Both the position numbers and the translations under genes were made by a program. Below, in pieces: positions 29,772 through 39,658 of a DNA stretch of 64,000 bases. Position 1 is the stretch's first letter; each line of letters opens with the position of its first letter. The stretch is from Vavraia culicis subsp. floridensis (taxonomy: Eukaryota; Microsporidia; Pleistophoridae): the NCBI RefSeq assembly GCF_000192795.1, contig NW_007360604.1, positions 179,088 to 243,087 on the forward strand. Direction: 5' to 3'. Under the pieces are notes generated by a model. It was not told the origin of the DNA. It was given only the letters and a program-made list of their open reading frames with translations, and made no database searches.

Positions 29772-29786
29772 AAATTTGCCCTTGTA
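29772..29786 (+). promoter_or_regulatory. Start-proximal AAATTTGCCCTTG motif of the importin gene
   Basis: AAATTTGCCCTTGTA immediately precedes the ATG, combining the AAATTT and CCC signals. Confidence 0.6.
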
Positions 29787-32252
29787 ATGACCGAGGCAAT
29801 TAAGCATCTTTTTCAGAACACGCTAAACCCCGATCCACAGAGACGCAGAGAATCAGAAGATGAACTGCAAAAACTTGTATCTAACAAGGAATTCGTGTAT
29901 TCGCTTCCTGGCACCTATATGAAGGACAGTGATCCCATAATACGGCAGGTAAGTGCAACGTTTTTCAAGAATGCTGTCGTTGAAGACCTGAACTTGGATG
30001 CCGTGAACTTGGCGGTTAAGGACCCCCTAAACGCCGGTATATACGGGGAAATCATCTCACAACACGTAGCTAAGAGCAAGGAGTATGTTGCCGAGTTCCA
30101 AAATATAATAAGAGGTGATCTCGGCAAAGAGTCGCTGAACACCGCACTTCTGATCCTGAATGCGTATGCGGAGAGAGATAGGACGAAGTTCTCCAACGCG
30201 GCAACCTCCTCGCTTCTACAGGACGTTGATCCGCTTCTTTTCTTTGGTAAGTTGAAAAATTGTCAGGAGTTTAGAAAGACGCTCTCCAAAATATTCGATA
30301 ATTACTACGTACCGCCACAAATGCTCGACAGTAACTTCTTGAGAGAGGCTATTTCTCACGCGTTGACATACACCGACAAGTATTCAGCCACCTTTCTCCT
30401 GAGAATTTCTACAAGATCATTCAAAGGGCTTTTAAACTGCGACGACATCCGAAATGACGAGCGCATTCTCAACTATTTCTACTGCCTACGAGGATATGAC
30501 CAGTACAAAGCCGAGTATTTCATTTTATACTGCCAGGATGAAAATTCTGATCGCGTGTTGCGTCAGGATATGCTCAATTCGCTCATAGAAACGTTAATAA
30601 TACCAAATTTGGCATACAAGGACACGGACGTACACGATGATCTTAAGTTGAAGTACAATTACTCCGATGACACGCATAACTCTTGCTCGCTGCTGTTCAC
30701 GGACATTCTGAAAGTCAGCAACAAACAGGATGCTATTCTGCAGTACATGAAGAATTTGTTGCGATCAGAGCATCCAAAGGAAAGGTACGTGGGATTGTCG
30801 TTGTTTGTGCAGTCTGAGCCTTTGCTACGTGGTTGTAACCTGTATCCCGACTTTGTTGAGTCTGTTAAGACTTGCTTGGAGGATCCCTGCGATTTTATAA
30901 GGTCGCAGGCCTTCTACGCGTTGCAGCTGATGGAAATTGGAAGTATAGGCGAAGACAGGCGAAAAGTGTTTAACATGGTTCTTGCTGCGCTTAAAAGCAG
31001 TGATGAAAGCATAAGAACTAACTCGGCGCTTTGTTTGCCCATATTCTTCGATGCCTCAGATCTCCGAAATGATGTGGAACGTAATTTACCGATTATCCTG
31101 AATACTTTGGTCTACAACCCCCTGAATCTTGAGCAGATTAGCGAGACACTCGAAACGGTCATTGATACGTTTGACATTTCCAGTTATGCAGTTGATCTGT
31201 GTAAGAAGATGATTGATAGTGTTAAGATTGACAACATAGAGACAACGCCTTATCTGAGGATTATAAGTGATCTGATTTTGAACCTTGAGGAAAAGCAAGA
31301 TGTGGTTTTCAAAATTTATGAACTTGTGCTTCCCACATTGTTTTACGTTCTGAAAAACCAGAAGTACGATTTTTACATCGAAACCTTGGATATAATTAGC
31401 AATATTCTCTACGTTTTCAAGACAGGTGACCGTAACATTTTGGATTTGATCCGTATGATTTTAGAGTCCGATCAAAAAGAGCTGATAAACTGTTCCGAGG
31501 AGATGACGTATCTCCTGGATAACTATATCAGTCACTGCGCGGTATCAAACCTGGACAAAATAGTGAGTTTTATCGATGCTTTGTGTTACCAGGACGATGA
31601 ATACTTGTTTGATGAAGATTTCATTAATGGATGTCGAATAATCGAGAGCCTGATTCTAAACGGAAAGTATATTGCTGATGTCAACTATATGGAGCACTTC
31701 CTGAAGGTAGTCTTCGACAATTATTCAAAGCTGGATAACAACAGCCTTGTCTATGGCCTAGAGACTCTTCTTAATGCCCTGAACGTTGACACCTGCTCGG
31801 GTGGCACAAGAGTGTACACGATATTGAAACCGAACATGGATGTGTACATACAGGACATGTATAATGTCAAAAAGCGATTCAGCAGGGTGCACGACAAAAA
31901 GATAGGGCTGTTGTTCTGTGCGAATATCATGCGTTTTGAAGAAAATTTCGAAGTTACAAGGTTCTTGGCGCTCTTCACTCACCTTCTCTACACTTATGAT
32001 CAGGCCGAGGTACTGCGCCAGAGAATAAAGAGCAACGAACAGGCAGAGGATGATGTTGAAACAGAGTACGACGAGAGCGATGAATATCTGGAGGAGGACG
32101 TGTATTTTGTGACACCCCTTGAAAATATCAACGTTAAGGGCTTTTTGCGGTCAATATTGCCGTCTCTAGAAAACGGTACGTTTGGATACAAAGTTTTTAG
32201 CGCGATGGATCCAAGAGAAAAAGAAAGAGTATTGGCAATTATTAATAATTAA
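29787..32252 (+). CDS. Importin-beta family karyopherin, importin-7/8 (Nmd5/Sxm1) type
   Basis: An 821-residue HEAT-repeat transport receptor. The N-terminus (LFQNTLNPDPQRRRESEDEL ... DPIIRQVSATFFKNAV) is the importin-beta N-terminal domain, equivalent to importin-7's TMDP.LRE.AE..L and VRQAG.IYLKN. Internal HEAT pairs include FIRSQAFYALQLMEIG and SIRTNSALCLPIFF. Near the C-terminus an acidic stretch (residues about 752-775, EDDVETEYDESDEYLEED) corresponds to the acidic loop of importin-7/8 and yeast Nmd5/Sxm1, which carry ribosomal proteins, histones and other basic cargo into the nucleus. It is about 200 residues shorter than those. Cse1 or another karyopherin is less likely because of the acidic loop. 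Confidence 0.78.
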   Translation: MTEAIKHLFQNTLNPDPQRRRESEDELQKLVSNKEFVYSLPGTYMKDSDPIIRQVSATFFKNAVVEDLNLDAVNLAVKDPLNAGIYGEIISQHVAKSKEYVAEFQNIIRGDLGKESLNTALLILNAYAERDRTKFSNAATSSLLQDVDPLLFFGKLKNCQEFRKTLSKIFDNYYVPPQMLDSNFLREAISHALTYTDKYSATFLLRISTRSFKGLLNCDDIRNDERILNYFYCLRGYDQYKAEYFILYCQDENSDRVLRQDMLNSLIETLIIPNLAYKDTDVHDDLKLKYNYSDDTHNSCSLLFTDILKVSNKQDAILQYMKNLLRSEHPKERYVGLSLFVQSEPLLRGCNLYPDFVESVKTCLEDPCDFIRSQAFYALQLMEIGSIGEDRRKVFNMVLAALKSSDESIRTNSALCLPIFFDASDLRNDVERNLPIILNTLVYNPLNLEQISETLETVIDTFDISSYAVDLCKKMIDSVKIDNIETTPYLRIISDLILNLEEKQDVVFKIYELVLPTLFYVLKNQKYDFYIETLDIISNILYVFKTGDRNILDLIRMILESDQKELINCSEEMTYLLDNYISHCAVSNLDKIVSFIDALCYQDDEYLFDEDFINGCRIIESLILNGKYIADVNYMEHFLKVVFDNYSKLDNNSLVYGLETLLNALNVDTCSGGTRVYTILKPNMDVYIQDMYNVKKRFSRVHDKKIGLLFCANIMRFEENFEVTRFLALFTHLLYTYDQAEVLRQRIKSNEQAEDDVETEYDESDEYLEEDVYFVTPLENINVKGFLRSILPSLENGTFGYKVFSAMDPREKERVLAIINN

Positions 32253-33141
32253 ATCTATTTTAACTATCTGTGTATGTAATTTACGGAATAGTTGTGTAAT
32301 TTCGCGTTCTGCCATTCTTTTGCGGGTTACATGAATTTTCCCCTCAGTAAGCTAAATTATTCAATTTTGCTATTCCAAGACAGGGATTTATTTAATGTTG
32401 ATATTGATGGACCATTTATTGGTAATTAATGTTGCTTAGGTCCATCGGTTCTCCGTTATCTCGTTATCCGGACTTGTGGTACCGTGGAGCATGCCAGTCG
32501 GCACTATATTCGTATCGCTGCATGCAGAGCCTATCGACATTACCACAGGCGAGTTGTTGGCAGATTCTGAGTTTAAAGCAGTTATGGTCTGCACCGTGTT
32601 TAATCAGCTCACCAGATCTGATGAGTGTGAAATAAAACTACAAAATATTCCTAAGTATAAATATGTAGGGAGTTATTAGGTGCGGGAGTATTATTGCAGT
32701 TTAGATAATTGACAACACAAACCGACTAGAAAAACAGAAATACCTCGTATACAATAAAAGCATAATTTGCTTCTGTACTAACATTAACTATGAATTTGTC
32801 CTATGATTCTCGTAACTAAATCCTGTTTAAAGTAATTCGTAATTAATTCGGATTTAAAACAAAAAATTCCTTTATTGACAGGTTCTACCATGAACTCCTA
32901 CCGGAAGCATTTTAAAGTTCGCCACCACGATACATACATGCATTTCCAACCAAAATTACTTATGATTCCGTAAATCATACGTGACCCAATTTATTTGATG
33001 TGTGCAACATTGATAGTAGAAAACAGAATTAAAGTATTCGGTCTTGTCCCCCAATTGTGCATACGCAAATAATCAGGAAGGCGCGTAGCCTGGAAGACCT
33101 GATGATAAGATTATTTTCATGCTGAGTTTAATGAAATACTT
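32253..33141. other. Intergenic between convergent genes
   Basis: Mostly unrecognised. A coding-like frame at 32491-32679 is listed separately, and a possible splice acceptor (TTAATGTTGCTTAG) lies at 32426-32439 before it. Confidence 0.4.
32491..32679 (+). CDS. Doubtful 62-residue frame, possible 3' exon
   Basis: The frame is open from just after a TTGCTTAG acceptor-like string at 32439. From its first ATG it encodes MPVGTIFVSLHAEPIDI..., with balanced composition unlike spacer. It could be the last exon of a split gene, but no convincing 5' exon or donor is visible. Not recognised. Confidence 0.25.
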   Translation: MPVGTIFVSLHAEPIDITTGELLADSEFKAVMVCTVFNQLTRSDECEIKLQNIPKYKYVGSY

Positions 33142-34686
33142 CTACAAACGTAAGTTTTGATCAAACATTTTCATTAATAGCGCTCTTTTAGCGTTGTAAT
33201 TGATTTTGTTCTTCGGATCGTTAAGTTTTTCTTTTCTTTGCAATTTACTCAAGCAATATGCCTTAATTTCATCAACTAATCCTTTCTTCTGGCTATCATT
33301 AAGCTGCATACCATTCAACTCGCTGGTTTCTTTCTGAATCAACTTGTTAAACTCGTCAATATTTTGTTCATCCAACGCTTTATCCATTACATTGCGGTGA
33401 TAATCCTTGATTTTGTTGTAGTTGCTTGCTGTCTCTTTCTCCCTTTTGTTCTGTGCCCTGAATTTATAACCGGCAAACTCATCACACACTCTATCTAAAA
33501 CCCTCAGGTACTCCTCGTCAAGACAAAAGTACTCCAACAGCAGATCATCAACATTTTTGTAAAACAACATCTGAACATCTCTAATCAAATATCCTTTCAT
33601 GATCTCTTTGCATTTTTCGATGTAAGCTTCAATATCTGTGAACTTCTTAATGCTGGCTTTCTCCTCTTGGAAAAACGCAAATATCAGTTTGAACAGCTCA
33701 TCGTCGGCATCTTTGTACCTGTAACTAAGCATCATCAGAGCCATCTTCAAAACCAGAAGATCGTTCTTTCGCTCATAAACATCAGACTGTTTGTCCCTCA
33801 TGCTTTGCAACAAACCACGCACCAATTCTCCGTAATTCTCCTTCAAATCAAACGATATGTCCACATCCAGCAGATAAAAATCTATAAGAAGAAAGCCTAT
33901 CACATTGTATACATCGTTTTGTACATCACTATGCTCGTTGATAAGACCAAGCATAAGATTCTTTCTCAAATAATTCATTTTGTCTATAATTTCTCGCCTA
34001 TCCCTCAACGTTCCAAAAATGTACAAGAAATCGTATACTTCCTGGATCGGCACATTCTTTTCCAAATCATATCGAAAATCAAAAATTACCGAGTGCTCAG
34101 CGCTCATCTTCTTCACAAATTCGCATCCCAAGAAATTGAACAATTCCTTGATCTGGTTTATCCACTCTTTCACGTTATTTTTAATTTTCTTCAGTACTTT
34201 ATCTCTGTTATCGATCAACCTCAAATTAAACTTGTTGTAAAAACTGAACTTCCTGAAATCAAGCGAATATCTCTCAAGTTCCTGCAATTTGGCAACTATT
34301 TCACAAATATCGGTTGTTTCCTGCAGCGTTTCGATCAAAACATCAAACTTATCAATTTTTTGGAGCGCAATTAACGCATCATCGATATTTTTTTCTGTCT
34401 CATCGATACTCTTCAACTCTTCAAGATTTGTTTTAATCTTCTGTGCGGTGTCCTGCAAGTAGCTGTTGCTCTGGTTGTTTAATTCGATCAGATTCTCCAA
34501 AGATTCGTTCACCCCGTTCAGCGTTATGCAAAAGTCTATGATTTGCGCATATGAGGTCGTAATAGTGCTTAACAGCTCCTGGTCGTTCTTATCTATTTCT
34601 TCCTGCATACTACTCAGTAACTGCTGGTTATCATCCGATTTACTCGCCTTTTCAATCTTTTTGATGCTGTTTGTCGCCAGTATCAT
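33142..34686 (-). CDS. SEC15: Exocyst subunit Sec15-like
   Basis: A 514-residue, fully helical protein resembling a truncated Sec15, the exocyst subunit that binds Rab GTPases on secretory vesicles and helps tether them to the plasma membrane. The N-terminal coiled coil (about 1-100) is followed by KNIDDALIALQKIDKFDVLIETL..ELERYSLDFRKFSFYNKF, matching Sec15's NI..A...L..C..VLE....L.ALK.LE.LE..YL....Y.F. After it comes VKEWINQIKELFNFLGCEFV. The C-terminal half (VIGFLLIDFYLL ... LLVLKMALMMLSYRYKDADDELFKLIFAFF) parallels Sec15's helical-bundle domains. It is much shorter than yeast Sec15 (about 900). ATG follows TCCACCCCACTTCA. Another CATCHR-family tether is possible. Confidence 0.62.
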   Translation of the reverse strand: MILATNSIKKIEKASKSDDNQQLLSSMQEEIDKNDQELLSTITTSYAQIIDFCITLNGVNESLENLIELNNQSNSYLQDTAQKIKTNLEELKSIDETEKNIDDALIALQKIDKFDVLIETLQETTDICEIVAKLQELERYSLDFRKFSFYNKFNLRLIDNRDKVLKKIKNNVKEWINQIKELFNFLGCEFVKKMSAEHSVIFDFRYDLEKNVPIQEVYDFLYIFGTLRDRREIIDKMNYLRKNLMLGLINEHSDVQNDVYNVIGFLLIDFYLLDVDISFDLKENYGELVRGLLQSMRDKQSDVYERKNDLLVLKMALMMLSYRYKDADDELFKLIFAFFQEEKASIKKFTDIEAYIEKCKEIMKGYLIRDVQMLFYKNVDDLLLEYFCLDEEYLRVLDRVCDEFAGYKFRAQNKREKETASNYNKIKDYHRNVMDKALDEQNIDEFNKLIQKETSELNGMQLNDSQKKGLVDEIKAYCLSKLQRKEKLNDPKNKINYNAKRALLMKMFDQNLRL

Positions 34687-35349
34687 TGAAGTGGGGTGGA
34701 TTAAAAAATACCTTAAGACGATGTTTACGATGACTGCAGGTAACTAAAGCCTGGATAACTAGCGCTTGGCAAGTACTTGCTGCTGGTGTTTGTCGGTATG
34801 AACACGTACAAACAGACCGTTGCACCAATTTAAAGCTGTTGCAAACTTTAAAACCTGGTAATAAAAAGAATTAGTAGATGAGGTGCCACAGAATATATCT
34901 CAAATTTAAATGCTTATTCTCAATAGAAACTACGTATCGTTTTATTTTTTGTGCAAGAGACTTTTCTGCTATCTCATTACGGCAGTTTCATCTTTTACAA
35001 ATCAAGAACACCATTCGGATGCATAAATAATTCTTTGACTTCTAAAAGTATTCACAACTAAAAAAGATTGGCAATAAAGCGTAACAGCCGTTTTATAAAA
35101 ATAATAGCAGCAAAAACAAAATGGATGAGTTTTTGCTGGTTTAGAGAGCAACGATGTGGAAGGATGGTGATGAAGTTAATTTGATAAAAATTGTAAGACC
35201 AAGTCGTGCGTGTGCTTATATCTTTGATACTGTTAATACATGGTAATTTGATAATATTGTGCTGATCAATACGTTGTTTTGTATTTGTGCATTGATGTAT
35301 TCGATAATTGGCCAAAAAGTGTGAAACCGTTTCATATTTATCGCTCGAA
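34687..35349. other. Divergent intergenic region SEC15/DRE2
   Basis: The first 14 nt hold the Sec15-like gene's CCACCCCA motif (minus strand). No other feature is supported. Confidence 0.5.
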
Positions 35350-35377
35350 TTTTAAACCCCAAGAAACCGCGGTAACC
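35350..35377 (+). promoter_or_regulatory. Start-proximal AAACCCC motif of DRE2
   Basis: TTTTAAACCCCAAGAAACC, then GCGGTAACC, then ATG. The TTTTAAACCC string matches the one before TIM50. Confidence 0.55.
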
Positions 35378-35734
35378 ATGGAAAACAACGATTTCAAGAA
35401 ACTGCTTGAGGGTGCATTAAAAGTAAAGAATAGACGGACAAATGATGATGAACAAGAGTTATTTGAGGAGGACTCTGCGGGAAACACCTTAAACCGCAGA
35501 AATGTTCAAAGAAAAAAGCGGGCATGTGAAAATTGCGTTTGTGGCAGGGCGGAAGGAAAGAAGAAGCTTGATCCAGAGGATCTCAAGAAAATGAACAAAG
35601 AAGAGATCAAAAAACTGGCAAATGCAGGATGTGGTGGATGTAAGATGGGAGATGCGTTCAGGTGCGGAGATTGTCCCTTCTACGGACTCCCTGCCTTTGA
35701 GGAGGGTGATGAAGTGTTTTTTGATTCACCATGA
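35378..35734 (+). CDS. DRE2: Dre2/anamorsin C-terminal Fe-S domain protein
   Basis: A 118-residue protein equivalent to the C-terminal CIAPIN1 domain of Dre2/anamorsin, which with Tah18 supplies electrons early in cytosolic Fe-S assembly. The methyltransferase-like N-terminal domain of other eukaryotes is absent. Cluster B is complete: CGGCKMGDAFRCGDC (CX2CX7CX2C), followed by PFYGLPAFEEGDEV, the family's P..G.PAF..G..V ending. Cluster A shows only CENCVC; the first cysteine of CX8CX2CXC is missing and basic residues (RRNVQRKKR) occupy that spacing. A longer frame begins on a non-ATG codon, so ATG 35378, after the AAACCCC motif, is taken as the start. Cia1 lies 6 kb upstream on the same strand. 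Confidence 0.9.
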   Translation: MENNDFKKLLEGALKVKNRRTNDDEQELFEEDSAGNTLNRRNVQRKKRACENCVCGRAEGKKKLDPEDLKKMNKEEIKKLANAGCGGCKMGDAFRCGDCPFYGLPAFEEGDEVFFDSP

Positions 35735-36380
35735 GCCAACAACAAGCTCTAAATACAATCAATCACACGTGTGGGAAGTGCTGAATCAACATATTTCTAA
35801 CCACGTTTTATGTTGTGTGGAAACGAAAATGACTTTTTCATTTATTTGAAGTAAACTGTTTTCAATCGTATTTGCCCTACTTTGGGGATGACATAGGTTG
35901 TTAATTTTTGAGCGGTATTGAATAACGTCTCGTTACAGAGTCTGTTTCCTTCCCATTTTTTGTTTCCTAACCAATTTGTATCTTTCCTTGTAAAGCCGTA
36001 AATTTGTTTTCTTCTGCAATCGTGTGTAAAAACGAATAGTTGTGGTCTACGGGTCGAACATAAGCGAACTAATGAGAAAATACCGCTCACGTGCAGCAAC
36101 ATCTGTGCACGGGTTGCTCAGCAGTTAATTTTTTGTTAATTAACAAAATTCCTGAGTGAAAGTCCCGTATGAGTTACCACAGTCATAATGCTATGTAGAA
36201 TGTCGCTGAGTATTAGATCAACATTAGTGGATGTACCATGCTGTGATACACCCTATTCCTTGCCTTCTGCTCTTTTGCAGCTGTAATTTCCCAAAGCAAA
36301 CTCGCTTATTAGCTGCAGCGCCTATTCCTCGCTTTGTCCGTAGCAAGCAATCGCTTCGTGTCCAAAAGCTCTAAAATTCT
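35735..36380. other. Intergenic, nothing recognised
   Basis: Spacer between two plus-strand genes; an 86-codon minus frame at 35842-36102 is not supported. Confidence 0.5.
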
Positions 36381-36393
36381 CACAGCCCCTGCA
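36381..36393 (+). promoter_or_regulatory. Start-proximal GCCCC motif of the DDB1-like gene
   Basis: CACAGCCCCTGCA directly precedes ATG 36394. Confidence 0.5.
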
Positions 36394-39165
36394 ATGTATT
36401 TTGCTATCAGGACGATCAAAAAATCATCTTCGGTGATCTGCGCTGCGAATGTTTTTTACCAGCAAAAGATGTGTTTGGCTGTGAGCACAGGGAAGTACAT
36501 AAATTTCTACGAAATAGTTGCTGGCAAGCTTAAAAAAATAGGAGATTTGCAGTTGGGCTCCTTTGTTGTGTCCATAATTCCGATCGAGAGCAAGAAATTT
36601 GTTTTGATATCTCTTGACAACCAATATGTGGTCTTTAGCGATCAGAAAGTCGTGAAAAGAGGAAGAGTGTCAAAGGAGAGGTTCTGGAGAGTGGAGAATA
36701 AAATACAGAAATGCGTGTATTCCAACGGAAAGATAGTGATACTGTTCAACAACAACAAGCTGAGCATAATGCATGTTGCCAGTAATAGTATAAAAATAGA
36801 TGACAATCTTAAAGACCTGCTGGCGTACAATGTGTACGACATCCTGGTGCACAAGAATGAGATAGTTGCTTTGCTGGGCGATATCGAGGGCAAGACATAC
36901 ATCCACCACTATCTTTTCAAGGAGAACAAGAAGGGAATCATGTTCAAAGATAGGAAGATCATGTCAAACGCACACAGGATACTTATGGCGAGTGACAAGT
37001 TGTACGTATTCAGGGACGGGATGGTTACGATTATCGATGACGACAACCATGTGGACATGCAGTTCGCAAACCCGTCCATGATAAATGGTATAGAATACAA
37101 AAATGGACTGCTATTGACAATGGAGGATAGAGAGTTGGTGTATATCTGTGACAAGGTAAGTATTCTGCACCGATTCAGCGATACAATTGATTGCGTTGTT
37201 CCAACGAATGACTTGCTGTTCGGACTGTCATTTTACGGCCACAGCATTCTTTTCCAGATTCAGAACACCGTAACGGTCACAGACACGCTTGAGAACGTTT
37301 CACAGCCCACAAATTTGCATTTTAGGAAGGACCTGCACTTTTTATCTGGGATGAACTTCAACAACTCGATGTGCGAGATGAGCTATAAAATACCGGTAGA
37401 ATACGAAGAGCACATTAACTTTCCTAAGATTGTGAAAAGATCCTGGAGGTACGATGAGTACCTCATCGTGTCGTTTCTAAACGAGGGGCTGATAATGAGG
37501 GGCAAGACGGTCTGGGAGAAGATAGGAGAGATACAGAACTTGAAGGTGCTTGATAATTGCTGTGTGTTCAACACCAAGACGCACATCTACAAGCTAACAA
37601 CCTTTCTTACGGCCAAGGAATCAAAAAATATCGTTCTGTCGGATATTGGGGATGATCATGTGGTAGTGTACACAGACTCACAGGAAATAGATGTCTATGA
37701 CACGCAAAACTTCTTCCTACGCTGCGCAATTGTGTTTAACGCGGAGATCAGCCTGATAAAATGCGTATCAGATCTTGTGATGGTGTCCACTTTTGATAAC
37801 AAAATGCATATTTTGAGCAAGGACTTAGTAAAAGTCAAGGTTTTCGATTTTGAGTGCCTGAAAAGCGCACAGCAAATGAGCAACGCCTATTTAATTGTAA
37901 GTACACTCACATCAAGAATTTATGTGATGGACCTGACCACGCAGCAGGCCAAACTGCTCTTCAAAATGGAACATATCATACACTTGGAGAAATACAGGGA
38001 TGGTGTGTTTGCTGTTGGTAAAAATGTAATTTACATTAGCAAGCAGTTGGTCTGCTATGATACTGAACTGAATGATCTGTCTTCGATGCATTGTGGTGAT
38101 GTTCTGCTATTTACCCGAGAGAAGTCCATTTTTACAGCAAAACTAGGGCCTGAGCCGGTGTTCAAGATCAAAAAGAGAGCAATCGAAGGGGAAGGTCTTT
38201 TTTTGACACAGGGCAGACACGATTTTTACCTAGGATACAGACAAGACTGCTCATCGATCCTTACACACGTTAAGAGAGGCAAAGAGCGTAATATAACGAT
38301 TGCTAATGAAGTGATACGCTCAGCAAAGAGAATAAACAAATACCTCGTTGTAGCAACGAATTACAAAGACTCTCAGGACAACAATTTTTCGAAGCTGATT
38401 TTGATAAAAAGGATGAAGAAGATCTATGAGGTTTGCAAGCAGGGTGCGCTATTCTCCATTGATGTGTATAAGGACTACATAGCTACATCACACGGTGTTT
38501 TTCTGACGATCTATAGCGTTTTGAACCAGGTACTGGTCGAGCTTGCACAGATACCCTGTCCTATATTTCCATGGAAAATCAGGTTCAACGCGTTTAACCT
38601 GATGATATGTGACGTGTTCCGCTCTTTCTCTGTTTATCAGTTCGATCCTGAGACCAATACCATCATAGAGAGAAACCGGTGCTTCGAAAAGTTCGTTGCT
38701 GATGAAGGAATAGAAATCGATGACGAGTATTTGGTGTCGGATGCAATCGGTAACCTGTTCAACTGTGTTAGTGATGATTTGGACAACGAAATAATCAAGC
38801 AAGGAAGCTTCAACTACCAGGAGGGAATAATATGCATTGAAAGAGGCTCGCTGAACATAAAGAAAGACGGAGACACGTACTATTTCTCGACCAGCTCAGG
38901 ATCGATAGGCGTTATCAAAAAATACGAGGATAATCAAATACTTGACCAGATCAAGAATGTTATTGAGGTGATCGGAACAAACTTCGTGTTTAATTATAAC
39001 GATGCAACGGCCTATGAAACAGAAGATGGCACGAAAGGATCCATTTGTTTCATAGATTGCGACGTGCTTGCCAATTACAGGGAGTTTAAAGATGTTATTT
39101 CCCGATTTTGTTCCAACTATGATGATATTGAGCCGTGGATTGAGGAATTGGTCAACATCCATTAA
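36394..39165 (+). CDS. DDB1/SF3B3/CPSF160-family triple beta-propeller protein
   Basis: A 923-residue multi-propeller protein. Its C-terminal third follows the CPSF_A/DDB1 pattern: YLVVATNYKD...SKLILIKRMKKIYE, then FNLMICDVFRSFSVYQFD (DDB1: VGDLMRSVLLLAY), DEYLVSDAIGNLFNC, GSFNYQEGIICIERGSL, and FSTSSGSIGVIKK...LDQIKNVIEVIG...FIDCDVLANYREF (DDB1: GTVNGMIGLV...LD.QNRL.K.IK..G...FIDGDLIESFLD). The family includes DDB1 (ubiquitin ligase adaptor), SF3B3/Rse1 (U2 snRNP) and CPSF160/Cft1 (polyadenylation). The C-terminus resembles DDB1 most, but at this divergence Rse1 cannot be excluded. ATG 36394 is preferred over upstream non-ATG codons. Confidence 0.75.
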   Translation: MYFAIRTIKKSSSVICAANVFYQQKMCLAVSTGKYINFYEIVAGKLKKIGDLQLGSFVVSIIPIESKKFVLISLDNQYVVFSDQKVVKRGRVSKERFWRVENKIQKCVYSNGKIVILFNNNKLSIMHVASNSIKIDDNLKDLLAYNVYDILVHKNEIVALLGDIEGKTYIHHYLFKENKKGIMFKDRKIMSNAHRILMASDKLYVFRDGMVTIIDDDNHVDMQFANPSMINGIEYKNGLLLTMEDRELVYICDKVSILHRFSDTIDCVVPTNDLLFGLSFYGHSILFQIQNTVTVTDTLENVSQPTNLHFRKDLHFLSGMNFNNSMCEMSYKIPVEYEEHINFPKIVKRSWRYDEYLIVSFLNEGLIMRGKTVWEKIGEIQNLKVLDNCCVFNTKTHIYKLTTFLTAKESKNIVLSDIGDDHVVVYTDSQEIDVYDTQNFFLRCAIVFNAEISLIKCVSDLVMVSTFDNKMHILSKDLVKVKVFDFECLKSAQQMSNAYLIVSTLTSRIYVMDLTTQQAKLLFKMEHIIHLEKYRDGVFAVGKNVIYISKQLVCYDTELNDLSSMHCGDVLLFTREKSIFTAKLGPEPVFKIKKRAIEGEGLFLTQGRHDFYLGYRQDCSSILTHVKRGKERNITIANEVIRSAKRINKYLVVATNYKDSQDNNFSKLILIKRMKKIYEVCKQGALFSIDVYKDYIATSHGVFLTIYSVLNQVLVELAQIPCPIFPWKIRFNAFNLMICDVFRSFSVYQFDPETNTIIERNRCFEKFVADEGIEIDDEYLVSDAIGNLFNCVSDDLDNEIIKQGSFNYQEGIICIERGSLNIKKDGDTYYFSTSSGSIGVIKKYEDNQILDQIKNVIEVIGTNFVFNYNDATAYETEDGTKGSICFIDCDVLANYREFKDVISRFCSNYDDIEPWIEELVNIH

Positions 39166-39658
39166 CTAAAGTTATGCTATTCTGTATTTTGTGGTTTACC
39201 CGATGCACATGTACCTGTAAAACACTTCATGAGATGTGTTTTTGATAGCAGTTTTGCTGCACGCCATTAGATAAATAATCACTTACAGATCGAAGCGGAA
39301 TTAATGGCATAACAGGTAAATTATCGATGAGGAGTGTGGAGTGGGAAATAAAGTATTTTTAGTGAAAAAAAATATTGGAGACAACCGTACTAGGGGCACA
39401 GTTCCAGCGTTACATACTGTGCTCATCCTGTTCCTTACAGGATTGTTTTTTACTTTGTATTTTTCTCTTTAAGTGCTTATTACGCGTATTCTTAGAAGTA
39501 ACCAAATCGTATTACTGGATCAACACCGCGTGAAATACAAACACGGGCGAATAGTTTGTTAGTTTTAACGGAGCTACGGGTGTACGTGTCACACACCATC
39601 AATTTTTACACCGCTCCTATTTTTAAGCAGGTGAAAAAAAAGAACCTTAGGATTGGAA
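39166..39658. other. Intergenic with dispersed element copy
   Basis: Contains an imperfect copy of the dispersed AT element at 39343-39368 (GGAAATAAAGTATTTTTAGT). Upstream of the next ATG is AGAACCTTAGGATTGGAA, a weak form of the start motif. Confidence 0.45.
39343..39368 (+). repeat. Dispersed AAATAAAC-TACTTTTAGTG element, copy 3
   Basis: GGAAATAAAGTATTTTTAGT then GAAAAA. Same orientation and nearly the same spacing as the 8362 and 17222 copies, but more diverged. Confidence 0.35.

Noticed and set aside
35058..35315. 85-codon minus frame upstream of DRE2
   Set aside because: Non-ATG start, no domain; overlaps the DRE2 upstream region.
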